Shown one piece after another: positions 22,173 to 35,444 of a stretch of DNA of 64,000 nt. Every line of letters begins with the position of its first letter. Position 1 is the first letter of the stretch. The notes beneath the pieces were generated by a model. That model did not search any database and was not told the origin of the DNA. It was given only the letters and a program-made list of their open reading frames with translations. The stretch is taken from contig JASFXZ010000005.1 of NCBI GenBank assembly GCA_032209605.1, positions 25,346,905 through 25,410,904 of the forward strand. Reading direction: 5' to 3'. Both the position numbers and the translations under genes were made by a program. Origin of the DNA: Mactromeris polynyma (Eukaryota > Mollusca > Bivalvia > Venerida > Mactridae).

Positions 22173-25100
22173 ATGACTGCCTTAGCACCACCAAAACAAC
22201 CGGGGACATACACATTTGCCAGTCAGCCCCGGGCAGTCCCACAAAGAAAAAAATATAGAGATCCTCTCGGAGCACCACAGGAGTAAGTTGTTTTATTTCA
22301 TTAACAGTACAATTAAATGCTTTTAATTTTTAAGAGAATTTCTGGATGTAAGATTGTTGGACAACTAATTTTATTGCATGTTTTGTCATCTACACCTTCA
22401 TTGTTACTATTTTACTTGTATTTTCATTTCAGAAACTTACACTTTCATCATTTTAATATTTTCTAAAATGTATGTATAAATTTGTGTACCATATTCAGTT
22501 CTAATTTGATAATCTGTTTGAACGGAAGTAATTGGATGCCGGTAAATACAATGAGATTTTATAATTTAACCATTAAATTCAAGTATGCAATATATTGAAT
22601 TTTGAGTCATTATTTAATATATCTTTCAGAGAAAGTAATCCACCTCTATATGGCAATATTATGTACGACAGACGTATTGTTAGGGGTAATACATATGCTC
22701 AACATACATTACCAGCTGTAAGTATACATATTTATTTGTGTTGATGTACGATGTTTATTTATCAATAGTGACTGAAACACATGCACTCAGCTTCTTAATT
22801 CTAAGTTCTGTCTCTACAAACAAGATTTCAACATATTAATTTGATAGCATTTGATGAGTAAATAGCAAGTCAAACATGATGTTTGATTATTGTTTTGTCA
22901 TTCCTAGATATAGATCAATTTTATTAAAAGTAGTTTGTTATACGTCAGTGTTTGAAAACACATGGTAAAGAATTTCTTAATCCAGGGGTATAGGTCTAAA
23001 CTTTTTTTAAAATTTTTTAATCAGGATTCTTGTTTTATGCTGAAATTTTCACAAATGATAGTAATAAAACTATAAATTTCCATATAGCATGCACAGCCTG
23101 ATGCCATCGAAATCCAAAGACAGCAAGAAAACAGAAGGCGTGCCATTGCCAGAAAACGAGCGAAGGAGCAATTGCGACCACGCTCACCTGAACCAGTTGA
23201 GGGAAGAAAACACATGGATGTTCAAACTGAACTTTATCTAGAAGAACTTAGTGATCGGGTTGAAGAAGCCGATGTAGAAATTCAGACAGATGCCTTCTTA
23301 GATCGTCCACCTTCACCCATGTTTGTGCCCTCTAAAACTGGAAAAGACATTGCTACACAAATATTGGATGGAGATGTAAGTGGAACATTTTTGTCAGAAT
23401 TTTGTTGTTAAGTATTCAGGTTAATTGGAGCTTTTATTATATGCGGTTATGCTTCTTTTTGTACATGTGATCTAGCTGTTCATGCATATCTGTCTTCAAA
23501 AAGTTGTAAGAATCATGATCATTTAGGTTTTAGTATGATTTATTTGCCCGGTTTGCAGTTATTATTTTATATTTGTTCCTTACCTTGTTCATAATAAAAG
23601 CATGTTATATTTTTGCTTATGTTTGTGTTTTATATTTCAGCTGTTTGACTTTGATATAGAAGTAAAGCCTATTCTCGAAGTGTTGGTAGGTAAAACTGTT
23701 GAGCAATCATTGCTGGAAGTTATGGAAGAAGAGGAGCTTTCAAACCTTCGATCACAACAGAGAGCATTCGAAGAATTGCGCAATGCTGAGTTTGTTGAAC
23801 AGCAGAGATTGGAAGAACAAGAACGAAGACATAGAGAAGAAAAGGTAATTTGTTCAGGACTCTGTACATTGTAGTATTTACAAGTATTGTTGATAAATGC
23901 CTTTCTTGTCTGTGAGTCTTTTATTTGTATACATAGTAAAATTAATAAAAAATTAAGTTATAACCTATGTGATTACATTGTCAGAACATTGTTGTGCCCA
24001 CACAACTGTTTGTGACAGGCACTTAAATTTACTTTTTTATAGATTTTTTGGTTGATAAGCTAATTTGAATGTTGAACAGTAATTTCTCACATTGGAATTC
24101 TATTGCTATCCATTTATGAGTATAACTCCCAGTTCAAAGTTAATTAAAAATGGAATACTTATCATCATGGGCAAGATTTTTCTGGTCTTCACAATTTCTG
24201 AATTAGTCTTGAGTTCTGGTTGGTAAGTTAATCCAGGAATCTGTCACCCAGTTTAATTAATGTAAGTTGTTAATAAATTTTTTGTTTTACAATAAATTTA
24301 AAAGTGAATAAGTTTTGTGAAAATCTGTTGTTTTTCTGTAGGAGCGAAGAATGAGACAACAGAGAGAAGTATTACGGAAAGAAAAGGAGACTGCAGAGAA
24401 GATTGCAGCTAGAGCATTCGCTCAGAGTTACCTTGCAGATCTTGTACCTACCGTGTTTGGTACTCTCTCTGATAATGGTTACTTCTATGATCCAGTTGAA
24501 AGAGGTATGACTAATATAAATATATTTTCCTTTATATTTCATGTCAACAGCACAATTTATATAAAATATATGTTTACTTCTGATGAAGACTTGAGGCTGA
24601 GGTTAGTTTAGTGTTTAATCCATAGCCATTACACAAACTCCTGATTTTTTGTTGAACTCGCATAAAATAACATCTATTTCGGTATTTATTGTGTGGCACT
24701 TTATATGCCGCAGTAATACATTGAACAGCAGTATATTCACTTACTGTAAATACAAGAGTGGATATCAAACAGGAATTAGTTAAATGAACTAAACTTGCAT
24801 ATATGGAACAAGTTTTAAATAATGTTTCTCTACATTTAGATATCGAGCAAGGCTTCATGCCATGGTTAATGGACCGTGTTACTGACCAGTTGGAAAAATC
24901 AGAGCGTGGACGTATGGTGCTTGATGGTCTCTTACGTGAGGTGGTCAGTAAGAGAAGAGAACTATATGAGAGATTGGAGCAGACAGCTCAACAAGGAGAT
25001 GATAATACACAAACTGAAGACAGGAAAAGTCCTGATGCTGCACCTCAAGTGACAATAGACACAGCACCTCCACAAGCTGCACCTGCAACAACCACAGAGG

Positions 25101-25632
25101 TACGTTAACGTTTATTTGCTGTCTTACCAATTGTAAAAGTGAAATTAGATTCAGTTTACAAAGTTGAATTGTAGCCGAAAACATATGTTTTATAATGTTC
25201 AAAATGATTCCACAAGGAAACCGTAGAATAAAATTCCATTTCAAATCAATATTTCAACTTGAATATTATATTTGAGAACATAAAACCACATTATTTGCAG
25301 TATTAAGTGGTAGTACTTCGTTTTCAATATAACCAAAAAATGGATGTTGAATGAATATTTGATCGAAACCTTTTTATTAAATGATATTTTCTGTAATCTT
25401 ATTTTGTTGAAATAAAATTTCAGTCTTGCCCTGTATTGTGTGCTTGTATAGATACTGGATCATTGGTAGTGTTGTGAGCCTATAATCATATTGCTACATG
25501 TATTTTCTTGGTCCTCTATTTTCTTATTTTATATATTTCCAGACTGAGAGTGAAGAGAAGCCAGCAGAACAAGCTAAGGATGATGATGATGAACCCCAAC
25601 AGACTGAGGAAGATGGAGGAGGCGAGGATTAG
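22173..25632 (+). CDS. RSPH3: Radial spoke head protein 3
   Basis: Seven coding exons: 22173-22282, 22630-22717, 23088-23375, 23641-23844, 24342-24504, 24840-25099 and 25543-25632. All have GT-AG borders and consistent phases, giving 400 residues. RSPH3 anchors the radial spoke to the axonemal doublet and binds protein kinase A, so it acts in motile cilia and sperm flagella. Diagnostic segments are PPLYGNIMYDRRIVRGNTYA (about 40-60), IEIQRQQENRRRAIARKRAK (about 73-92), FDFDIEVKPILEVLVGKT (about 164-181), EEELSNLRSQQRAFEELRNA (about 190-210) and AARAFAQSYLADLVP (about 250-265). The tail after about 350 is acidic and low-complexity, as is common in the family. Length is close to the shorter vertebrate forms. 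The third exon could start 9 bases later at a second in-frame AG. An X-box upstream fits RFX/FOXJ1-type control. Confidence 0.96.
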
Positions 25633-27270
25633 ATAAACAAACTTTAAAAATATAAAATAACAACAGACAGTTATAATTCTTTCAAAACAAAACACACTTG
25701 TTAAAAACTTTATTCAAAATTGAAAGTATATAAAAATTCTTTATTATTCACCAGTATGTGCCTGTTATTTCTATGTGATTAAATTAGCAGATATTTATAA
25801 GTATACATACTGGTTCTGAGTGATAGAAACACGTAACTGGAACTCTAGCATTATTTATTGTGCTTATAAATTAATGGGATACATCACATTGGTAACACAT
25901 TTAATATTGATCATTTGTTTTCACTGACAGAGTTAAACGTGTAAAGAACATAAAAAATAGTGTTCAAAATTAACAAATAATGCTTTTTATATATGATCAT
26001 ATTTGCTGTTAATAGATACTGAATTGCTAGCATTGTTGATATTAGCCATGCATATGGTGATGATGATCAGTAGACTTCTTAGCATGGTTAATATTGTATT
26101 GGCTATAATTTGTATATATCATATATTGAGTCAATTAACAACTGTCCATTTACCAAGTATCTATTATTGCTGATATACATATTTTATTTTGATGTATAGA
26201 GGCAAGATAGAAACTGTTGGTAAGTTGTGTTTGGATACAAAATATATATACATGTACATAATGAATACATCATGACCATCAATACATACTGAATTGTATC
26301 AAACTTCAAAAAAGTAATAAGCATCGAAATGGAATAATGTATCTTGTGTTGAATACCTGGATGTCAAAAAATATGTAGTGCTTTTTGACAGAAATTGTTT
26401 TATGTAATCAAAGTGTACTGGATGTGAAAATGTCTTTAAATGTGTAATATAGTGGTCAAATTTTCATAAAAAGGTCATTGCATTGAATTATATTTTTAAC
26501 AAAGCTCTGGATGTAACACTATATTTGCCAAGATATTATATTCCAAATTGTTACAATAAAGATATTCTGTACTAAACTGTGATACTGATACTCTAGTTTG
26601 TTATTTCTGTTTTTTTAAAAATTTATTTGATAACATCAGGGACCATAGTGTTCCAGATAACATCAGTGCCAAAATCACTTATACCTGTATGTATATAGAA
26701 AAATAATCAACAAAAAATTCCAAAAGATAACTTATTAATACAAAATTTAGTTGCTCAAGATGTAAATTGACAACACAAATTTAAACAAGATAACTTATTA
26801 AAACAAAAAAATTAGTTTGTCAAAATGTAAATTGACAATGTCATCAGAGAGAATAATGTTCATGCTTGTAATCGTCTCGTGCTGTTTATCAAAGCACCAA
26901 TCAGATATTGGCCATGTTTCTTGTATGTCACAGTTCAAAATCTGTAAAAAAAATTAAAGCATTATCACAGATATGTCCATGACATTATGCATTCAATCAA
27001 GTGGACAATTATGCAGTTGTACAATGTACCAAAGTGACTGAATATGCAGATATATATACATAGGTTGAGAAATTTATTAACAATCGTAAACAACACGAGC
27101 AAAATTAGTATATATTTGCCAACAGTATCATACTTGTTAATATCAAACACAATCCAGTCTATATCTTACTGGCCCGAACTACTTGTGATATATTTTGGTA
27201 GTGAAACGACTGACAACCCTTGTGAACCCTAAACACATAGGCTAAGGAACACCTTGATCAATATCAATCC
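25633..27270. other. RSPH3 3' UTR and intergenic region
   Basis: AT-rich. An AATAAA lies at 26555-26560, but the true polyadenylation site is not clear. On the minus strand two short acceptor-led frames (below 26941 and below 26686) could be last exons of an unknown gene, but no matching upstream exon could be connected. Confidence 0.4.
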
Positions 27271-27271
27271 T

Positions 27272-27338
27272 TAAGCTATGTGTTAAGCCTCTTGTCTTAC
27301 ATGCGAAAGGTCCTGGGTTCAAATCCCCGCTAGGCCCA
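27272..27338 (+). repeat. tRNA-derived fragment, 3' half
   Basis: The 3' end looks like a tRNA: T arm cctgggttcaaatccccg followed by ctaggccca and a T run that would end Pol III transcription. The 5' half does not fold as a tRNA. Probably a SINE or tRNA pseudogene remnant. Confidence 0.4.
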
Positions 27339-27339
27339 T

Positions 27340-29837
27340 TTTTTTTCTTTGCTTTTTTCATGACATTTCTTGTTTCACTGACTTTTTTGGCAAGAAAACT
27401 GATATTGGTATCTAAAAAAATGCCATATTTCTCCAAAGTTTGATAATTCTGCATGGTAAAATTTAATACATGCATATATAACAAGATGTTATCAAAGCAA
27501 AAATGGACGATAAAAGTTTTCCATTTTGTTATATTTTGTTAAAGAGGTGTTGAGGATAAATTGATGTCCATTTTGTTAGTGTTCTTACGTTATTATACAT
27601 GTCATGTATGATTATGCTGCCCTTGAAAATTGGTAATTCTTGTTTTGACTTAAAAAAGTATGTTATTTACACGAATGTTACACACTATGACGAATGTTAC
27701 ACACGTATGAATATGAAATATCACCTATACTTTTTACAGAGCTTATTATTTTTTCTTATGATATCGCTAGCGCTTTCCTTTTAAGAAAAACACAAATTAT
27801 AAATATAGGCTCATTTTGAATCAAAAAAAATAATTTTATGCATGAAAACATGCATGTGTGGAATTTGTGACCCCTCAAAGCAAGTCGGTTTAATCTTAAA
27901 ACTTGAAATCTTTAAAACCGCACGGTAAAACTTTCTAATATTTTGCATTTAGTTTCCTCATGTGATCCAGAAACTCATGGAAACACTTTAGTTAAGGTCC
28001 GTGATAATGAGTGTGGTCTTACCTTAAATTTATACATGGACAGATTATGGAGTGATGTAATTGTGTAACTGTTTTCTTACCTTCATTGTATAATACTTTC
28101 CTGTATTTATACAAAACTCCCCAGGAATTCTGAAAAGCACTAAAAGAAATTATAGGCAGGCGCTGGGGAATTATTAAACGCGTCCAGTGAGGGTAACGAA
28201 CGATAACTCTGCAAAGAAAATTGCAATCGGGACTACCTTGGCTTAAAACAGAAGCGTGATGATAAAAGACTAGTATTTGTCATAAACGACAAGAAGAGCG
28301 TCGTAAATGTTTGTATATTAAAGTGCAATTGGTGATTATTTTATCTATCTGTAGGGATCTAAAAGTGGTTACACAGTGTTATTGACTTGTTCGAAATTGT
28401 TGCGGATTTCTAAATACTTGCTTAGTTTTCGGACACTCCATTTCGGACATGGTTTCAAAGAGAAGGTATATTAAACAGGGACGTTCACTTAAAATCAACG
28501 TTATCAGATAGAAGGAGTTCATGATGCAGTTTCAGCTTTAATCTATCTCTGTGAGTATTTGTTGAATGATGAGAAGAGACATGTGTTGTATTCATTCTTA
28601 ATGAAGAAAATAAAGATTAATATAATTATAAAAGTGAAACCGAAAGCAAAAGGTTCATCAACAATATTTTGTGACATTTTTTAATTCTTGTCTTGAAAGT
28701 TTCACCATTCAAGAATGTACGTATAATCAAGGAAAATGCATTCTTGATATAGAATGTGTGTTTGTGGTATTTGGGAACATTTTGGGATAAAACATTTTAA
28801 TTCTGCTGGTGCGGGGGGAGGGGTGGCACAATTTGCTTCATAATATTCCCAAACACCCAACCTCTAACATTATACAAATTTTGTATATAACTAGTTTTTT
28901 TTTAGTATAAATTCATGCAGCTAGAGAGGCAAGTCTTGATGATCCAACTGGGGCTATCATGGCCCTCTTGTTTATTTCATGGTTTTATATTGACATTGTT
29001 CTGGTTACATTACAGAGAATTAAAACTCATTTATGTAGGTGGTTAAATGAAAATATGAATATGACACAACAAATTAAAGACCTTGTCTTCAAAGTGTTAC
29101 TGTCGTATTATTCAAATATCCATGATCATGTGCTTGCATTTACAACTGACTGTGCATCCCAAGAACTTGCAAAAATTATTGCGTGGTCCACATTTTAGAT
29201 AAATTTATTCTTTGTGCTTACGGTATTCCTATTCTTTTCAGCATCTAAATTTACCCAATATCATTCCCGCTCTTGCATTATTGACAAGCAGTAACATTTA
29301 ATGCATCCAGCGACTGATCTTCAATTTTCATCAATGTGTGGGACCATAAAACTTGGGACCCCAATTTGAAGAAAACTCTGCATTTACATGACTGTGTTTG
29401 AACTGAAATATACATTTGTATGATTTTAAAAAACTTATTGCTCATGGAAATTCTAAGCTATGCAGATAATGTCTCTGAATCAATATCAAAACTTTACAAG
29501 AACTGATCATGCAGGGCTTTGTTACTTTTAAAGTTGGGTCCGGTAAAGGGGCCCATTCTCAATTGAGAATAGTATGTCTTACAGGTAAACAAGTGCATGT
29601 CTGCAAAATTCCTAAATCAACAAGGGCTTCAAATGGAAATTCAGCATTGAATTTGATAGATTTTAAGTTCGACATTAAGTCGAAAAAGTATTATCTTGCT
29701 AATTTTCTCAATTGCACTGAACCTATTCCCAAAATGGTGAAACAAAGCCCTGTCATGATGTGTACCCATAGTTAAAGCAAAATAGTGATGGCTATGCTAG
29801 CACTTTTTTGAATGTTTGGAAATTTATTTTATTTCAG
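27340..29837. other. Intergenic region before GNB1L
   Basis: No gene is supported. On the minus strand, 28144-28024 is an open 39-codon stretch between a good acceptor (TTTCTTTTAG) and a donor (TTAAG|GTAAGA); it may be an exon of an unidentified gene. Two plus-strand open frames at 28959-29198 and 29509-29775 have no recognisable domain. The GNB1L promoter and non-coding first exon should lie in this stretch. Confidence 0.35.
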
Positions 29838-29840
29838 AAT

Positions 29841-32776
29841 ATGAGTAAATCTGCACCAGATCCAGTCTATGTACTGAGAGGATCGGACAGTCCTATTTCA
29901 TATCTGAAGGTAAACCAGTAAACATTGCTTGTTAAGCGTTATGTTGTTCAAATTTAAAAAGAAAATGATGATAGATATCATAATTATTTCAGATTGTTTA
30001 ATTATAAAGAGTTGGCAGTCATTCCATTCCCTCTGATAAGTCTTACTCTGTATGTGAGTATATCTTGACAATGGACTTATGTTGGGGAACTTATTAATGA
30101 AATATATGGAGTATAAATTATGCATAGAAAGAGGAATATAACTATGTGACTTTACTATTTGTTAAACTATCTAAAATAATATGTTTTTATTAGTGTATCT
30201 AATGAACTTTTTATGTATTTATTAACACTGTAGGTGAGGAAAACTATATGTTTGTTAATAAAGGTGAACAAAATGTCTGAAAGGATTTAGAAATTGGTGC
30301 TCATCCAACATCCAGTGTTCTGCAAAGGAATGCATCATTGTGGCTTTCCCGCAAAAAGTAATTAAATGACCAATAAAAATCGAAAAAGATGTGCCCACCT
30401 TTCGAATTGAACAAAATTTGAGCACAGCACTGTCGCTGCTAATTGATTCAATACACTGATGACTTGTACATTTGCTTGGTTGTTAGATGTTAACCAATCA
30501 ATTAGCTTTTTATATCATTTTCTGTTTTGGCTTTGAAAAAGCCTGCTAGCGAGCAGATGGGGAAGTGCTCTCGGACAGTTATGAGCTTTTTGGCATATCC
30601 AAAGGCAAAATAAGTTGAATTTGATCATAGTAACAATAAAACGTCTGATAATGGCCATCCTTCCACTTTTTATAGTAAAGAGGTCCATTGTCCCCAGATT
30701 TTTAAGACCTTGGCAGTACACTTGGCAACTGCATTGGTATTTATAGTCGGCAACATCCAACAAACAGTTTAGATAACACATCACTGGAGCATCTATACCT
30801 TTTTGATACTGATGCCTTAAACAGCTGATTCACCTAAACATTTTAAGATGACTTGTAAAAGACCTACTTTATAAGTGCTTATCTCAGATCGAGCTTCTCT
30901 TCAATTTGGTTTTTATAATTTTATGTATTTTCTAATATGTATGTTTTCAGTTTGTAAACAATGAGAGTCTGTTGTCAGGTAGTTACAATGGCAACATTTT
31001 TACATGGTCCATGGAAACAAAGAGAATTATTCACAAGATGACAGCTCATCCTGACACTTCTGTATTGTACATTGGACTTGTTGATGATAGTCATGTGATC
31101 TCCCAAGGTAGAAATGGTTTCATTAAGTACTGGTCAATAACAGAATCAAACTGGACAGAAATGGGTATGTGATCGTATTATTGATGGTTTAAATCATTTT
31201 GTTCTATGGTGCTGAAAACGAGTTCCAGTAAATTATGGTACAACATCAGTGTAATAAATTGCAGTTTTTTTCCTGACCTATTTGGGGCTGAAATTAGGCC
31301 CAATTCTCTATCTGAAAAGTATATAGTTTTCCTATACTGTGTCTAACTCCCCTTTGTACTGTAGGAATTTTCAGTGAAAAAATGGAAACTTGGACCATTA
31401 ATGTGACATATGAAATTGATCATTTTACATTTTGGCACAATCGTGAATTATTGTATTTTTTCTTGTTTTCCCTTGCAAAGTTTTTCCTGCCTCTCACAAG
31501 GCCCCGCAACCATTCCCTTAAAATGGGAAAAAAACACTGTAAATATAGTCATTGATTATTACACAACCAGAGACAGTTCTTGATCTTACCCATCTCCATC
31601 TCATCATTGAATCAAGTAGGAGTGAACAGTTAGAGGGAATAAGAAAGTAAAATAATGTCAAAGATAGGGAGTACATGTATGTATTTGTATTTGCAGTTTT
31701 TGCAAATATCATGCCATTTTGTGGTATAACGGAAATGGTGATATTCTGAAGTGGAAACTGTTTTGCAGGTGTCATGAAGTGTTTAGAGATGGGTTTCTGC
31801 CGTTGTTGTTTATTGGATGAGAGAACTCTTGCTGCACCTTCAGATAATCAATCTGAGGTGGTCTTATATGACCTGAACTCAAACAATGTTACATGTCAAC
31901 TACGTCCCGAAAGCTCGGTGTATAAACTGGGTAAGTAAATAATGGAACAAACATGATTTTTAGACTGATTGTTAGCGACCAGTCTTGTTACATTGTATTG
32001 TCTTCTCGGCATATTTATTTCTCTTAAACAAGCCAACTTTTTCAGATGAAACCATTGGTAAATAAAGTCTTTCATGTGAGTAAAACATTGAATTCGAAAG
32101 CCATATGAGGTGTGAATAACATAAGATAAGTGCTAATGTTCCGTTAGGCAAGGTGTTGTTATCAACAGTGTATTTTAATATGTAGTTTGCAGTACTTTTG
32201 CTTGGGCGGTTTTGTCATGTCGGATAGGGCAGGTTGTCGTTATCAACAGGTGTTGTTACAGGCAGTTTATACTGTATATTACGTATTGCAGGAATGTGTA
32301 TGAATATTAAGAGTGGAGATGAAGATGGGAATAATAGAAGACTTTTGATTGGCTATGAAGATGGTAGTGTAGTATTGTGGGATTTAAGGAACAGGAAAAT
32401 TGTGGACAGGTTGAAAATTCATGATGAATCTTTGATGTGTTTAGATTACTCCACTAACCTTAATAAAGGTTATTCTGGATCGGTCAGCGAAGTGGTCAAG
32501 TCTTGGACAATCAGTAATGATAAAATCAAAGAGAGCAATGCGGTTAAAGTTACTAATTGTGGTTTTAATGATGCTTTAATTAGACCTGATGGGAAGATTG
32601 TTGTATTCGCAGGATGGGATGAAAAAATTCGTGTGTTTGGAGCTAAGAAATTAAAACCATTGGCTGTATTGAATTATCATAAAGAGAGTATACATTGTTT
32701 GACATTCTCTGAAAGCAATATGTTAGCTTGTGGATCTAAGGACCATCAAATATCATTGTGGGATATATATAGGTGA
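29841..32776 (+). CDS. GNB1L: Guanine nucleotide-binding protein subunit beta-like protein 1
   Basis: Four coding exons: 29841-29909, 30951-31164, 31769-31930 and 32292-32776. All borders are GT-AG with matching phases, giving 309 residues (human about 327). The protein is a small all-WD40 propeller. In vertebrates GNB1L works with the TTT complex in maturation of PIKK kinases such as ATR. Matching segments are DPVYVLRGSDSPISYLK (residues 7-23), LIGYEDGSVVLWDLRNRK (about 165-182), RPDGKIVVFAGWDEKIRVFG (about 245-264), LKPLAVLNYHKESIHCLTFS (about 268-287) and ACGSKDHQISLWDIYR at the C terminus. The start ATG lies three bases after an acceptor, implying a 5' UTR intron. An AATAAA follows at 33282. 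Confidence 0.94.
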
Positions 32777-33935
32777 TGTCTACTGAAGACATTTTCTAAC
32801 ATGTTAGATTTCTTTAATGTTTATGCTTGAAAAACGTGGTATAAAAGTAAGTTTCCAGTGCATTTTATGAGAAAACGTTTAAATTCTTTTTTAGAAAGAT
32901 GATAACTTTTGTATTTGTGGGCATACACATGAGATCATCAATGTTTAAACACGTATATTTCCGAATCATCACCTCCTGAATGGGTGTAAATTTATTTCAT
33001 TAGTGGGTTAAATGTGTTTATGTTAGTGTTAATCTGAAGTCTATCATGAAGCATCAATTGTGTGACGAGATTTTGTGATCACTCAGTTCTTGATCTTGTG
33101 CCTTTTTCAACATAGAGTCTGGTTTCTGTTGACAAACATTGTCAAAGACTTGTGTTTAACACAAACAAATGGCTGATATTTCATTGTAAGTAATGTGTGA
33201 CACAACAACAAAAATAGACATATTTTTAATGAAGGTTAAGAAACACAAGTTGCATACAATACAGAATGTCTGTGCATGGTGAATAAAAGTTATTATAATT
33301 CAAGTGGAGGAAAAACAAGGTAAACATCTTCTCCCTCAGCTCTTTCACAGTATGAGGCTTATCTATAGCTTTACACCATTGATAAAACAAGGATATGTCA
33401 GCATTCCAAGGTATACTTCTTTGGGAGGACCTGATTGGGTTGGACAACACAATACATTCTTGTATATATCATGATGGGCGGGTGGTGTCCAGCATGTTGG
33501 TTCCCATACGACCACACAAAAGAAGTAAACAACATGTTATTGCTATAATAAGTAATTGTACTGTACACAAACATGTGTTCTTACTAAATAAAATACAGGC
33601 ACAAGATATTGCACTTCCCCCTCCGTTATTAAATAATCCTCCGGGATTATACACATTTAACAATAACAACAACATATCCATGGTCGAACTATATTACGCA
33701 TATATATGCAATACAGATCAACATATATTCTCCATAGACCACTCTGAAAATAAATAACAGACAAACTATCTATAACAACACAGAACATGACTTAATGTCT
33801 CTTGTAATTCTGACTGAAACAAATTGATTATCATAATAAACAACTGCATAGAACACTAAACACTTTAAACACTCAACACTTCCTGACAGTTCCGTACAAA
33901 TATTGTTCTAGCCATAGTATGCAATAAAATTAGGT
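32777..33935. other. GNB1L 3' UTR and intergenic region
   Basis: A plus-strand open frame at 33395-33757 (120 codons) has a run of Asn and no recognisable domain; it is not supported as a gene. Nothing else was seen. Confidence 0.4.
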
Positions 33936-35185
33936 CTATAAAAACTTCAACTTCACACCGCCGGAATCCAACATATCAGTTATTTCATCAGTTTCAGTCC
34001 ATTGATCCGCCCTTTCTAAACTCTTGACCATACTCCATGCCATTCGTGAATCTCCTATCTCACCTTTCACAACACTTCTAATATAACTTCTAGTTTGTCA
34101 GCATCCTCTTCCTCCTCCTTTGGATTTTCTTCTCCATCCAAAGCTAAGAAGTTATACTTATCTAGTAAAGCCTTCATGGATATTGAAGGAAAGTATGTCA
34201 TGGTCCTTCTTTCTAGAAATAACACTGCATATTCCTTAGCCACGAGTTTCTGATCTGCTGTTAGGGCTTTCCAATTAGTTGGAGGCCAGCAAATGTTTTG
34301 TTCAATACATTCAATGTTCACCTGGCGGTATGGCATACCAACATTGCCCCCCTCTTTAAAACTTTGTATGCCCTCTCCTTGATTCCCTCCCCAAGTCCTC
34401 AACATAGAATGGTACTCCAGCTGGAGGAACTTGAGGAACTACTAGACACGGAACTAGTCTCACTCCATTTCAGACCTTGTAACTTCCACCACCTCTCCGT
34501 CCCCAATCTCAATATCTTCCTCATACATATCCAGCCCATCAACATACCTATCAACACTAACCCTTGGTTGTTTAACGCTATCATTCCTATCATTCATTGT
34601 TCGTTTCATCTTTACTACACACCTCAGTTCAGTTCTCTCCTTCGTTCTCTTGTCACTAATCCTTCTCTCCTTATCTCTACTCTCGCTACTAACTCGTTTA
34701 TTCTCTTTACCAATCTCCTTTGTACCAACATTCCTCTCACTATCCACTACTATCCTACTACCCCCACTCTCCCTTGACTTACTCCTTTCCTTTCCTGCAG
34801 CAATCTTCACCCCTGCTTTCCATCCATCATTCCATCTCTCTTTTCCCCCCTTCCTGTCCACAAAGTCCTCAGCCCAACTACTAATTGCCTTCCTAATCTC
34901 GTACGCTTCATCGCTGTCATATGCTGTTATCGACTCTACAATCTTTGCATAGTCCTCTGGATAAATAGCAAAATAAAACCCATTTGATATGCTAAAGCGA
35001 TCATTGGGAAGCTTGATGTCAGCATGACAGTTCCTCATGTGTATCTCTAGATCGCTTATCTTGGTAAACGTCTTCGACTTCCCTCGACACTACAGACAGA
35101 GAACTGTGAAGCAGCGTTGTTCTGCTGACACAAGGTGTTTAACTAGGGCGGTCTGTGTATTGAACATGGCCTCACATAACCAACA
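33936..35185 (-). pseudogene. Broken zinc-finger-like protein gene, unidentified family
   Basis: Read leftward from an acceptor-like TTTCAG at about 35185, the frame starts with a C2H2-like segment (CWLCEAMFNTQTALVKHL) and a second part (KSKTFTKISDLEIHMRNCH). An in-frame TAG separates the two. A 192-codon stretch follows (35038-34460) with GFYFAIYPEDYAKIVESI and a Lys/Arg/Ser-rich region. Coding then resumes in other frames (34405-34067, containing EQNICWPPTNWKALTADQKL, and a last stretch ending at the stop 33936). At least three frame changes plus the nonsense codon indicate a decayed gene, or less likely an exon-rich gene misread by eye. The family was not recognised; it may belong to a mobile element given the neighbour at 35250. 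Confidence 0.5.
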
Positions 35186-35249
35186 ATCTTCCCTGAAACT
35201 TAGAAGAATTGTATAACGGAAAGGACATAGTAATTTTTAAATACAAGGC

Positions 35250-35440
35250 AAAACAACAAGTTAAAATTAACGTTGTATTTTGTAGTTAAGGGTGATACCT
35301 CTAATTTTGCAATGTGTTTTATTACCATTTTTGTGGGGTTTTCATAATTGCCATAGTTTTTTGGTCCTCCTGTCACAAATGGCTGTATACGATTGTGCGA
35401 AAGTTTGTCAGTCAAGTCACCTAAGTAATCACCCAGAGAG
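35250..35440 (-). pseudogene. Fragment resembling the C-terminal region of a mobile-element family-B DNA polymerase
   Basis: The minus strand encodes GDYLGDLTDKL and, 6 residues on, FVTGGPKNYGNY. This resembles a conserved stretch near the C terminus of protein-primed family-B DNA polymerases found in Maverick/Polinton-like and related animal elements (GDYLGDLTDEL...FVSGGPKNYAY). A further expected piece, CKIRGITLNY, is present in a different frame, so there is a frameshift, and a stop follows soon after. No other polymerase motifs were found nearby, so this is a dead fragment. Confidence 0.6.
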
Positions 35441-35444
35441 GGTT

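Noticed and set aside
27272..27338. Functional tRNA gene
   Set aside because: Only the T arm and 3' end fit; the D and anticodon arms do not fold.
28959..29775. Two plus-strand frames (79 and 88 codons) before GNB1L
   Set aside because: No domain, no convincing splice sites joining them, and no resemblance to a known family. Could be an old transposon relic, but unsupported.
33395..33757. 120-codon plus-strand frame
   Set aside because: Asn run and no domain; likely chance or 3' UTR.
34298..34952. Leu/Ser/Pro-rich plus-strand frames
   Set aside because: Antisense to the Lys/Arg/Ser-rich part of the minus-strand broken gene.
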